Shown here: positions 1-8,100 of the stretch, piece by piece
How the letters are laid out: the number at the start of each line of letters is the position of its first letter
How positions within the stretch are numbered: position 1 is the first letter of the stretch
From: Roseimaritima sp.
GTDB lineage: Bacteria; Planctomycetota; Planctomycetia; Pirellulales; Pirellulaceae
Direction of reading: 5' to 3'
Length of the DNA: 21,649 bases
Assembly: GCA_007124075.1 (NCBI GenBank)
Contig: SLFV01000052.1
Coordinates: 1 to 21,649 of the forward strand
Program-made: the position numbers and the translations under genes
Notes under the pieces: generated by a model
The model's input: only the letters and a program-made list of their open reading frames with translations
Told to the model about the DNA's origin: nothing
Database searches by the model: none

Positions 1-2139
1 ACGCCGGTGATTCATCGCCTCACCGACCCGCAAGGTGTTGAACGTCTATTCCTGTTCGGCGGCTGCGATTTTCCTGGAAACATCCGTCAATCCGTTTCGG
101 AAGATGGCGGCAAGACTTGGTCGCCGATGGTTGAAGTCGGGCTGGTTGGCGAGGTCGCGCCCAAGAGCATTTTGGCATTTGATGACGGTAAGCGTCTGGT
201 CATGTGGTCCGACCGCCGCGATCCGAAAAACGCGAAGGATCCGCACCCGGTGGTCTGGCAGAGCGAATCGTTGGACGGCGGTCTGACTTGGAGTCAGGAG
301 CGCGTCATTTTGGTGGTGCCGGGCCAATGGGCACAACCCAGCGTGATCCGTTCGGCAGACCAACGACGTCTTTTGATGCTCATGCGCGAGAACACGCGAA
401 AGCACCATTCGTTGTATTCCATCAGCACGGACGACGCGCGGACTTGGAGCGAACCGAAGGAGCTGCCTGCGTCTTTGACCGGCGACCGTCACGTCATCCG
501 GCGCGCCCCGGATGGCCGGTTGGTCGTGGCCTTTCGCGACAGGGCCAAGTCCAGCGAAACCTACGGTCACTATGTGGCCTGGGTCGGCACCTTCGAGGAC
601 ATCGAGAACGGGCGCGAGGGGCAGTACCGCATCAAGCTGTTGCATAACGCCAACCGAACCGCCAGCGATAAACCGGGCAGTGGCAACACCGACTGCGGCT
701 ACTCCGACCTTGAACTCCTGGACGACGGCACGATCATTGCCACAACTTATGTGAAGTACGCAACCGGCCCCGAGAAGAGTAGTGTCGTCAGCACTCGGTT
801 TCAACTTAGCCAGACGGACGCCTTGGTGGACGCGTTGGTAAATCAATCCGATGCGACTGCCGTCGTGCCCAGCCTGCTGCCAGAGGGTTGGGATCCGGCG
901 CTTGCGGGTGATCAGGTGATGAAAAGGCTGGTCACGGTCACTGGCCCAAAAGTCAAGGGCGCGCATGACGCGGAGTTCGTCTGTGTTGGTGACCATGCCT
1001 ACGTCGTCGCGGAGGTCAATGACACGCGAGCCGGCGAAAGCGCGGCCTGGCCAGAGATCTACTGCGCACTGTCGATCGTTCATCTAAAAACGCTGACCCT
1101 TGAAGCGGTGTTGCCCTTTGCCCGCAGCGAACAGCCATTCGCTAACGAAACATTACCGGTGGGGGCGTGCTTCGTGCCTCGTATCTTGCGGAAAGACGAC
1201 CGAACGCTGCGATGTTACTTCGCCAGCGAACAGCCTGGCAAGCGTCAGGCGCAAACCTGGTTTCGCGATTTTGATTTGGAAACACGAGCTTTCGCACCGA
1301 CCATCCACAAGGCAAAGCTGAAGACCGCGGCCGGTATCTTTGACATGCAGCCACGTCACTTCCACGACGATGCGGCGGCAAGCGGGTTTAAAAAACCGGC
1401 CAAGGATTATGGCCTTTACCTGTTCGATTCGTTCAAAACTTTTGACGGCCAGCGGTACATCGCACTGAACAACTATCCCGGCAAGCAGAACGCGTTGGCG
1501 ATGGTGCATGACGATCTGCAAACCTTTGAAGTCATCGGCCATTACAACGAACCACAGTCACAGCAGTTAAGCGAATCGGCGGTGAACCGTTTGCCCGATG
1601 GTACTTGGTTGGCCATCTGCCGCAACGACGGTGGCAATTATCACTTCACCACCAGTCGCGACGGCAGACAGTGGAGTATCGGAACCGAATTAGCCGTTGT
1701 TCCCAATGGGGCCAATTCCAAACCGACGTTTGACAAGTTTGGCGACATTTACTATCTCGGCTGGCAAGAGGCGACGCGGATTCAAGGCGTCAGACGCAGC
1801 GTGTTCAACATCGACGTCTCTCGCGACGGCAAAACTTGGCAACGCAAATATCGTTTTGAAACGCCTCATTCATTTCAGTATCCGACCTTTCACGAACATG
1901 ACGGTGTGATCTGGCTGGCCGTGACGCAAGGTCAGCGGCATGCCAGCCGTAAAGAACGGATCATGTTTGGCAAGTTGGAAAAGGTTGGCAGGTTTGAAGC
2001 CCAAAGCGGCAAGCAGCGGATTGACTGGCCCGCACCGCCACCGCCACCACCTGCGGTGATGCAGCGCGGCGTCAAGCTGTTTACCGATCGCGACTATGTG
2101 ATTGACGAAATGCCGAAGTTATTTCCGAACGGTTCCTAA
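1..2139 (+). CDS. Sialidase-like BNR/Asp-box propeller protein, 5' truncated
   Basis: The frame is open from the first base, so the true start and any signal peptide lie outside the window; 712 residues are visible. Five Asp-box motifs (S-x-D-x-G-x-T-W type) can be read, at about residues 33-41, 90-98, 142-150, 551-559 and 606-614. They form an N-terminal and a C-terminal cluster, which suggests two beta-propeller units or one large propeller with inserts. Such repeats are typical of exo-alpha-sialidases (GH33) and related planctomycete proteins. The FRIP motif and arginine triad of a true sialidase were not confirmed, so substrate is unknown. A run of six prolines lies near residue 680, before a short C-terminal tail. 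The neighbour is a convergent sulfatase, which fits a role in glycan breakdown outside the cytoplasm. Family assignment is fairly secure; enzymatic activity is inferred. Confidence 0.8.
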   Translation, partial: TPVIHRLTDPQGVERLFLFGGCDFPGNIRQSVSEDGGKTWSPMVEVGLVGEVAPKSILAFDDGKRLVMWSDRRDPKNAKDPHPVVWQSESLDGGLTWSQERVILVVPGQWAQPSVIRSADQRRLLMLMRENTRKHHSLYSISTDDARTWSEPKELPASLTGDRHVIRRAPDGRLVVAFRDRAKSSETYGHYVAWVGTFEDIENGREGQYRIKLLHNANRTASDKPGSGNTDCGYSDLELLDDGTIIATTYVKYATGPEKSSVVSTRFQLSQTDALVDALVNQSDATAVVPSLLPEGWDPALAGDQVMKRLVTVTGPKVKGAHDAEFVCVGDHAYVVAEVNDTRAGESAAWPEIYCALSIVHLKTLTLEAVLPFARSEQPFANETLPVGACFVPRILRKDDRTLRCYFASEQPGKRQAQTWFRDFDLETRAFAPTIHKAKLKTAAGIFDMQPRHFHDDAAASGFKKPAKDYGLYLFDSFKTFDGQRYIALNNYPGKQNALAMVHDDLQTFEVIGHYNEPQSQQLSESAVNRLPDGTWLAICRNDGGNYHFTTSRDGRQWSIGTELAVVPNGANSKPTFDKFGDIYYLGWQEATRIQGVRRSVFNIDVSRDGKTWQRKYRFETPHSFQYPTFHEHDGVIWLAVTQGQRHASRKERIMFGKLEKVGRFEAQSGKQRIDWPAPPPPPPAVMQRGVKLFTDRDYVIDEMPKLFPNGS

Positions 2140-3701
2140 GGATACACCTGCGCGCGCTGAGCCCAGGTTTCCCACTTTTCGACAAGAACGTTGGCATGGT
2201 CGGGATACTTGATTGCCAAGTCGTTCAGTTCGGTGCGGTCGGCGGCCATGTCATACAGTTCCCACGCCCCGTTGCGGCCCTGGCGAACCAATTTCATGTC
2301 GCCATCGCGGACAGCCGCGTGCCCCATGTGTTCCCAATACAGAGTGCGCCGACGGGGCAGGCCTTCCGAGGGTGAAACAAACAACGGTTTCAGCGATACG
2401 CCTTCCAGCGGCTGGATTCGTTTGCCGTTGTGAGTCTCGGGATACGCCGCACCGGTAAGGTCGACGCAGGTGGGCATCAGGTCGATAATGTGCGTCGGCT
2501 GGGTGCACCATTGGCCACGTGCGGAGATGCCTGCGGGCCAGTGCGCAATCAGCGGCGTGGCAATGCCACCTTCGTGACTGTTTTTCTTGTACAACCGAAA
2601 AGGCGTGTTGCTGGCGTTGGCCCACGCCCGTCCAAGGTAAACGTCGGACTGTGCGTCGCCGGGTGTGCCGGGGCCGAACTTCCCCAGCAGGCCGCCTTCG
2701 TCCGAAGCACCATTGTCACTGAGGAACAACAGCAGTGTGTTGTCCAGCACGCCACGCTCTTTCAATCCGTCGACCAGGATGCCAATCGATCGGTCCAGCC
2801 GATCCATGACGGCGGCGTGCAGCGCCATCCGGTGGTCAAGATCATCTTGCTGCTGCGGCGTTAGCGCATCCCAGGCTTTCACCGTAGCGTCGCGCGGGGG
2901 TAGCGGCCAGTCTGCCGAAACAACGCCCAGTTCTTTCAATCGGTGGTAACGTTGCTGGCGCATCTGGTCCCAGCCCGCTTTGTATCGGCCGCGAAACTTT
3001 GCGATATCCTCCGGATCCGCTTGCAGCGGGAAGTGCGGTGCGTTGTGAGCAAGGTAAAGGAAAAAAGGTTTGTCAGCCGCGCGTGCTTCGTCGATGAAAC
3101 GCAATCCATACTCAGTCCAGGCGTCGGTCGAATACCAGTCCTGGGGCAACGGGTTATTGACGCTGTGCAAGATTTCATTGTTCAACCGAATGGTACGGCC
3201 CGGTTTGAGCCGGAAATAAAAACCGCCACCTTCGGGCACGCCGTAGAAACGATCAAAGCCACGTTGCAGCGGCAGTCGCGAATCATCACCACTCCCCACG
3301 TGCCATTTGCCTGTGTGTGCCGTGAAGTAGCCCGCCGGTCTCAGCACTTCGGCAATCGTGACGCAGCGATCGTTGAGGAAACCGCGGTAGCCCGGCAGTC
3401 CAGCGTCACCCGTCATCGCGCCGACGCCCGCTTGGTGTGAATACAAGCCGGTCAGCAGCGAAGCACGCGTCGGGCAGCAACGACCGGTGTTATAGAATTG
3501 CGTGAACCGTATTCCAGCGACTGCCAACGCATCGAGGTTTGGCGTCGGAATCTCGCCGCCATAGCAACCGAGGTCGGAAAACCCCATATCGTCCACCATG
3601 ACGATCACAATGTTCGGACGCGAGGACTCTGCGGCTCCCGATAAACCGGGAAAGCAGATCAGGAGCGTGCTGAGGGCGGTGAGGATGGGTTTCATATTCA
3701 T
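2136..3701 (-). CDS. Secreted type I sulfatase (arylsulfatase family)
   Basis: The 521-residue product hydrolyses sulfate esters, probably on sulfated polysaccharides, after export. An N-terminal signal peptide (about residues 1-23, ending SGAA-ES) is followed by the metal-binding pair Asp37-Asp38. The sulfatase signature C-C-P-T-R at 75-79 makes Cys75 the predicted formylglycine, so maturation needs a formylglycine-generating enzyme or anSME, which is not in this window. Further family landmarks are G-K-W-H at 131-134, H-N-A-P-H at 219-223, S-D-N-G at 328-331, and Lys373 before H-E-G-G. Length is normal for the family and the active site looks intact. The ATG at 3701 has only a weak AGAAG element upstream. 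The stop (TAG) overlaps the TAA of the convergent sialidase-like gene. Marine planctomycetes carry very many such genes. The exact sulfated substrate cannot be told from sequence. Confidence 0.95.
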   Translation of the reverse strand: MNMKPILTALSTLLICFPGLSGAAESSRPNIVIVMVDDMGFSDLGCYGGEIPTPNLDALAVAGIRFTQFYNTGRCCPTRASLLTGLYSHQAGVGAMTGDAGLPGYRGFLNDRCVTIAEVLRPAGYFTAHTGKWHVGSGDDSRLPLQRGFDRFYGVPEGGGFYFRLKPGRTIRLNNEILHSVNNPLPQDWYSTDAWTEYGLRFIDEARAADKPFFLYLAHNAPHFPLQADPEDIAKFRGRYKAGWDQMRQQRYHRLKELGVVSADWPLPPRDATVKAWDALTPQQQDDLDHRMALHAAVMDRLDRSIGILVDGLKERGVLDNTLLLFLSDNGASDEGGLLGKFGPGTPGDAQSDVYLGRAWANASNTPFRLYKKNSHEGGIATPLIAHWPAGISARGQWCTQPTHIIDLMPTCVDLTGAAYPETHNGKRIQPLEGVSLKPLFVSPSEGLPRRRTLYWEHMGHAAVRDGDMKLVRQGRNGAWELYDMAADRTELNDLAIKYPDHANVLVEKWETWAQRAQVYP

Positions 3702-4130
3702 CGTTCTTCTGTAAAGTTGGATCGATCCATCGATGTGGAGTAATGGACTGATGATTTTCGTAGGCGAGCGATGCTTGGATCCGCTCTGTGAGCCGTCCCT
3801 TCAAAAGGTTCGCAGGCTCTTCGCAAAAGTAGCGTGCCCAAAAGCTCTGGCGATTTTGCCAGCAGTGTATGTCTTTGGCTGCCTGTTGAAAAACGGGGGT
3901 GTCCCTCCCAGGTTACTCGATTTTTCAGTCACCAACCTGTCGACTTACCACGGCAGCTTCGGGTAACCTTTTGCAAAGTTCGCCAAAGGAGAAACTCGGT
4001 CAGCGTGATGTGGTCTGCAGCCGCCTGTTGGTAACGGCAGTTCCAGACGGCTCCGGTTACGGAAACCCCTTTACGGAGGGGTGTTTTTGCGAACGGTCCA
4101 AATATCCCGACCTATCCCAAGGAGATGCTG
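3702..4130. other. Non-coding gap with a series of hairpins before the ROK gene
   Basis: This 429-base gap separates the divergent sulfatase and ROK genes. I see no convincing gene; the open frames here are short and unlike any family I know. The right half holds three hairpins in a row on the + strand: 3967-3974 with 3982-3989 (8 bp, one mismatch); 4013-4048 (GTCTG/CAGAC outside, GCCG/CGGC inside); and a terminator-like one at 4065-4082. GGTTAC or GGTAAC recurs near 3909, 3962, 4030 and 4055, which could allow alternative pairings. It may be a regulatory leader of the ROK gene, a small RNA with its own terminator, or mobile-element debris. Confidence 0.5.
4063..4088 (+). terminator. Intrinsic-terminator-like hairpin ahead of the ROK gene
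   Basis: A 6-bp stem ACCCCT (4065-4070) / AGGGGT (4077-4082) with a 6-base loop is followed by GTTTTTGC. It ends only about 43 bases before the ROK start codon and no + strand gene lies upstream. It would therefore end a leader or small RNA rather than an mRNA, or act as an attenuator. Confidence 0.45.
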
Positions 4131-5213
4131 ATGGATTTGTATTTGGGAGTTGACATCGGAGGGACGACCTCCACGATTGCCTTCGGCGATCCACAGCGGA
4201 GGCTGCTTTGGATTTCGGCTCAGTTCGGTACGCGGTCCGATCATGGACCGGCCGCGACGATCGCGGATATTGTCCAGCAGATCGTCGCCTACTTGGAGCG
4301 ACGGGCGGAATCTACCGATCGAGTGGCTGCGGTGACGTTGGTGACGCCAGGACCCGCTAGCTTGGACGGGGTGCTGTGTGGTTCGCCGAATCTAAAGCAT
4401 CCACAGTGGAATCGTTGTCCAATCCGGCAGATGCTGCAGCAAGCGTTATCCGCTGCGGGGCAGGAGGTGCCAGTCGACTATCTGGGTGATGGTCAGGCCG
4501 CGGCGTTGGGCGAGTTTTGGGTGCGTACCAAGGCACTTTCGTGCGATCCGGCCCCGCAGACAGAACAGGAGGGCAGCCTAGCGGATTTTCCGGCGGATCA
4601 TTTACATTCGCTGTTCATGGTGACCGTCGGTACAGGTTTTGGGGGTGGCGAGGTGCGCAACGGGATCGTTTGCCAAGGACTGGGAGGCCGCGCAGGCCAT
4701 GCGGGGCACCTGTTCCTGCCACCGTCCGCGTTCCGTTATCCGCATGACCAGCAACTGAAGGTAGGCAATGCCTATTGCACCGTGGAGTCGGCAGTGTCGT
4801 TGTCGGCGTTGACGCACCAGTTGGCATACCGGCTGACGTTGCCGCAGTGGCAAACGCATCCTTTGGCCAACAGCGACCTTTCGATTCGCGATCGTGCAAA
4901 ATCGCTTCGCGAGCTGGCTGCTGCGGACGATCCCCTGGCGTTGGAATTGTTTGACGACCAAGCGCGGGCACTGGGAATCGCGCTGCTGCAACTGCAGTAC
5001 ATTGGGGACTATGATCTGTTGGTCGTGGGGGGTGGGATTTGCGACATCTCCGCTGCCATGCGTCGACGATACAAAGAACTGGCCTTGGCTGCATTCGTGG
5101 AACATGCGTTGGACGGTTTCAAGCCGACTGCGGATTTCGCGTTTTCGATTTGTGGCGATCAAGCCAGCGTGATCGGTGCGCTGGCACACACCTACCGCTC
5201 GGATCGTGTTTGA
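4131..5213 (+). CDS. ROK-family sugar kinase or regulator-type protein
   Basis: A 360-residue protein with the ROK/actin-like ATPase fold. The phosphate-binding motif G-V-D-I-G-G-T lies at residues 6-12, the catalytic Asp candidate in L-G-D-G-Q-A-A-A-L-G-E is Asp120, and a second phosphate loop G-T-G-F-G-G-G is at 167-173. ROK kinases phosphorylate glucose, fructose, mannose or N-acetyl sugars in the cytoplasm. G-H-A-G-H at 189-193 keeps the zinc-ligand histidine region, but the usual C-x-C-G-x-x-G-C cluster is missing; only Cys216 remains nearby, before Glu219. There is no N-terminal helix-turn-helix, so a kinase is more likely than a repressor. Of two in-frame ATGs (4125, 4131), the second is chosen because AAGGAG (4119-4124) sits 6 bases before it and abuts the first. 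Substrate is unknown; proximity to sulfatase and sialidase genes suggests a sugar from glycan breakdown. Confidence 0.87.
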   Translation: MDLYLGVDIGGTTSTIAFGDPQRRLLWISAQFGTRSDHGPAATIADIVQQIVAYLERRAESTDRVAAVTLVTPGPASLDGVLCGSPNLKHPQWNRCPIRQMLQQALSAAGQEVPVDYLGDGQAAALGEFWVRTKALSCDPAPQTEQEGSLADFPADHLHSLFMVTVGTGFGGGEVRNGIVCQGLGGRAGHAGHLFLPPSAFRYPHDQQLKVGNAYCTVESAVSLSALTHQLAYRLTLPQWQTHPLANSDLSIRDRAKSLRELAAADDPLALELFDDQARALGIALLQLQYIGDYDLLVVGGGICDISAAMRRRYKELALAAFVEHALDGFKPTADFAFSICGDQASVIGALAHTYRSDRV

Positions 5214-5315
5214 TCGATCCACCACTTCCACGAACGACATTTAGTCCTGCATGCCATGGTGCGGGCAAAATGGGACAAGGCACCACGCGGCCATGGAGAA
5301 AGTTTGCCGCGTCGC

Positions 5316-6743
5316 TTACAAGATCGATTCTGGACGATAGGCAACCGCTTCGGGGAACGCCTTGCAGACCGCTTCGATCCGCTGGATTATCATTCGCGTC
5401 TGAGCTGGTGCACTACCGACAAACTGCAACGGGTCTCCCAAGGCCGCACGCAAATCCGGTTCGGTCATCGTAATTCGCGGGTCGGCTACCAAACGACTCA
5501 CCAAATCGTTTTCGTCGCTCCCTTGTTCTCGCATTGCCAGCGCGGCCGCAATCGCGTGCTGCTTGATAGCCTCGTGCGCCGCCTCGCGTCCGACCCCGGC
5601 TTTGACGGCGGCCATCAGAATCTTGGTGGTTGCCAAAAAGGGCAGGTAGCGGCGAAGTTCACGGTCAATCACCGCCGGATAGGCTCCGTAGTGCGTCAGC
5701 ACGGTCAAGAACGTTTCCATCTGACCGTCGATTGTCAGAAACGCATCAGGCAACGCGACTCGGCGAACGACGCTGCAGCTTACGTCTCCCTCGTTCCACT
5801 GATCGCCCAGCAAGCCGCTGATCATTGTCAGATACCCACGCAGCACAACGTGCAAACCATTAATGCGTTCAGCCGAGCGAGCGTTCATTTTGTGCGGCAT
5901 CGCAGACGAACCGACTTGTCCCGGCAAAAACCCCTCGGTCGCCAATTCCGCTCCCGCCATCAAACGCAACGTCCTGGCAAAATTTGCGGGTCCGGACGAA
6001 AGTTGCACCAGGGTGGAGACAACATCAAAGTCGATCGACCGTGGATACACCTGGCCCACCGATGTCAGCACATGATCAAACCCCAATCGATCGGCGACAT
6101 ACTCCTCTAGGGCGGCCAATTTGTGTGTATCCCCGCGCAACAAGTCCAGCATATCTTGTTGCGTTCCAACCGGTCCCTTGATGCCCCGCAGTGGCAATTG
6201 CTGCAACAGCGACTCCAGCCGCTCAAACCCGACCAACATCTCCTCGGCAACGTTAGCAAACCGCTTGCCCAGGGTTGTGATTTGCGCGGGCACGTTGTGG
6301 CTACGTCCTGCGATGGGTTGCAGTTGGTATTCTGCCATTCGCTGGGCCAGTGCCCCCAACGCGGCAACGACTCGGTCGCGGACCACCCGCAGCGCGTTGC
6401 GGATTTGCAGCAGTTCGACATTTTCTGTCAGATCGCGCGAGGTCATCCCTTTGTGAATATGTTCGTACCCCGCCAAGGCATTGAACTCCTCAATTCTGGC
6501 TTTGACGTCGTGTTTGGTCACCCGCTCTCGCGCATCGATCGAATCTAAATCGACACGTTCCAGATTCCGCTGATAGGCGGCCAGTGCGTCCTCCGGCACA
6601 TCGACCCCCAGTGACTGCTGAGCCAGCAACACCGCCAGCCAAAGTTGACGCTCCAGGATGACTTTTTGCGTGGGGGACCAGATCTGTGTCATCGCGGCAC
6701 TGGCGTACCGCGCGGCTAAAACATTCGGTAAAACTTCGGCCAC
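5316..6743 (-). CDS. purB: Adenylosuccinate lyase
   Basis: The 475-residue enzyme acts twice in purine synthesis: it cleaves SAICAR to AICAR and adenylosuccinate to AMP, releasing fumarate. Visible landmarks are T-S-R-D-L-T-E-N at 101-108, the catalytic-histidine segment G-R-S-H-N-V-P-A-Q around His149, and the flexible-loop signature G-S-S-A-M-P-H-K-M-N at 278-287 with the catalytic serine. The loop reads K-M-N-A-R-S, not K-x-N-P, a variant I associate with actinobacterial-type PurB. Start is GTG at 6743, supported by AGGAG (reverse complement of 6750-6754) 6 bases upstream, and the residues before the internal Met18 resemble PurB N-termini. It lies 113 bases downstream of a secreted protein gene on the same strand and converges on the ROK gene. 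No other purine genes are nearby. Confidence 0.97.
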   Translation of the reverse strand: MAEVLPNVLAARYASAAMTQIWSPTQKVILERQLWLAVLLAQQSLGVDVPEDALAAYQRNLERVDLDSIDARERVTKHDVKARIEEFNALAGYEHIHKGMTSRDLTENVELLQIRNALRVVRDRVVAALGALAQRMAEYQLQPIAGRSHNVPAQITTLGKRFANVAEEMLVGFERLESLLQQLPLRGIKGPVGTQQDMLDLLRGDTHKLAALEEYVADRLGFDHVLTSVGQVYPRSIDFDVVSTLVQLSSGPANFARTLRLMAGAELATEGFLPGQVGSSAMPHKMNARSAERINGLHVVLRGYLTMISGLLGDQWNEGDVSCSVVRRVALPDAFLTIDGQMETFLTVLTHYGAYPAVIDRELRRYLPFLATTKILMAAVKAGVGREAAHEAIKQHAIAAALAMREQGSDENDLVSRLVADPRITMTEPDLRAALGDPLQFVGSAPAQTRMIIQRIEAVCKAFPEAVAYRPESIL

Positions 6744-6856
6744 TTCGGGCTCCTGACTTTGCGGGGGTTGTCTCTAGCAGCCAAGATTGAAAACTGCCCA
6801 CGTTTTTTTCGCAAGACGCCTTTCTTGCAGCCACCCGATGATGCGATCCCCGATGG

Positions 6857-7969
6857 TCAGGAGGAGGGCAACACCAACACGCGTGGCCCTTCCCAGCGGA
6901 GGCGGACACCAACTTGGTCGGCGACCCGTTGCATCAACACATTCAGAGGCTGATCCATCGCATCCAATTCGATTCGTTGTGCACACTGCGGGGTCGCGTC
7001 GGGATGGATTTCCAGTTTCCATTGCCCGGCCTGAGCCAAAGTTTCCAATGCTGCGCGGGCCGGAGCGTTCTGCCAGCGAATGGTAAACCTCGCATTTGAA
7101 TCGGCCGATGCCGCGTCGTGGGGCCGACGAGAAGCGGTTCGTGTCGGCGGCCTGGCGGATCGTTGCAACAAGCGATGGACCCGAGCATGCGAACGGACCC
7201 GCGTACGATTTTTGTCGACCGTCAACTCCACTTCGGGGTCCAGTTGAGTGATCTCCGCTCGCAACCGATCGACTCGGGCGGTCGGATAATCCTGTTCAAC
7301 CGCAACCTGATCAGGAACGATTCCCTCCCCCAGTTCTCCGGCCGCATTGATCCGCAGCCAGCGGTCGAACTGGCAACCAACAATTGTCAGCAACGTGGGC
7401 CCGCTGGTTTGCTCCGCTGTGAACGCGGGCCACAAATCGTGGGGCAATTTAAAGCCGGAGGGCGTTCGCTGCATCGCCTGTTCGATGGTCGCGATCGCCT
7501 CGGTCGGCGTCACCAACATTGGCCAAGAGACCCCGATTGTTTTTGCATTCCCGATCGCGGACCCGCCAGCGTTGGCCAGGATCAAAGCCCCTGTAGTGTC
7601 GACCCACTCCTGGCGACCGACCAAAACCAAGCCATCGATTGGCAACGACACCAGTTCGCTTGCCGTCGCGACGGCGAAAAAAGCATCTTCGACGGTTGGA
7701 CCGGCGTTGGGAACCTTGACGTTTTGGTTGGAATCAACACGTCGATCCAGCCAGTAGGGGATTCCTACCTCCTTGCTTAACCGGTCCAGCGTTTCCCGCA
7801 AAGTCGCACCGACAAACTGAGCTTGAAAGTCGCCCGCCAGTGCCAGTTCGAACGCTTGTGGACTCCGCTGCCCGCTGGCCACGGAAGAAACAGCAAGGGC
7901 CAGCAGCAATCCCAGCCACAATCCAGGTGTCCCACGATCGAATGGATAAACGCCAGCCTTCATGTTCAT
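6857..7969 (-). CDS. Exported protein with secretin-like small domains, no barrel
   Basis: About 370 residues from the ATG at 7969; a GTG at 8005 would add 12 residues, and neither has a clear ribosome binding site. A signal peptide is clear (hydrophobic L-G-L-L-L-A-L-A-V core, cleavage near A-S-G-Q, about residue 33). An STN/secretin-N-like alpha-beta unit spans about residues 40-120 (pattern A-T-L-R-E-T-L-D-R-L). A central segment (about 230-270) has the strand-turn pattern V-E-L-T-V-D-K-N-R-T-R-V of secretin N domains, followed by an Arg-rich linker. A C-terminal unit (about 293-370) repeats the first pattern (A-R-A-A-L-E-T-L-A ... V-L-V-L-P). It resembles the periplasmic part of a secretin or TonB receptor without any outer-membrane barrel. 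Function is unknown; an envelope scaffold or sensor is a guess. Fold assignment is by eye. Confidence 0.75.
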   Translation of the reverse strand: MNMKAGVYPFDRGTPGLWLGLLLALAVSSVASGQRSPQAFELALAGDFQAQFVGATLRETLDRLSKEVGIPYWLDRRVDSNQNVKVPNAGPTVEDAFFAVATASELVSLPIDGLVLVGRQEWVDTTGALILANAGGSAIGNAKTIGVSWPMLVTPTEAIATIEQAMQRTPSGFKLPHDLWPAFTAEQTSGPTLLTIVGCQFDRWLRINAAGELGEGIVPDQVAVEQDYPTARVDRLRAEITQLDPEVELTVDKNRTRVRSHARVHRLLQRSARPPTRTASRRPHDAASADSNARFTIRWQNAPARAALETLAQAGQWKLEIHPDATPQCAQRIELDAMDQPLNVLMQRVADQVGVRLRWEGPRVLVLPSS

Positions 7970-8100
7970 CGCCACGCCATTGACCAAGCCAGGGGGAGAA
8001 CGCACAGTAACGGTGTATTGAATTCGTCAGTATAGCGTGTGATTCTGTTGCTCAGAGGAAGCGCACCAACTAGACTCGGGGTCTGGCTTGGAAACAAGCG

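Noticed and set aside
46..1083. Long open frame of 345 codons on the minus strand
   Set aside because: It is antisense to the sialidase-like gene, whose Asp-box motifs show the real frame; the minus-strand product resembles no family.
3881..3915. Possible insertion-sequence end in the gap before the ROK gene
   Set aside because: The sequence felt repeat-like, but no transposase, matching inverted end or target duplication could be found in the window.
5256..6110. Open frame of 284 codons on the plus strand
   Set aside because: It lies antisense to purB, whose motifs are clear; the product is Arg/Gln/His-rich as expected for a shadow frame in GC-rich DNA.
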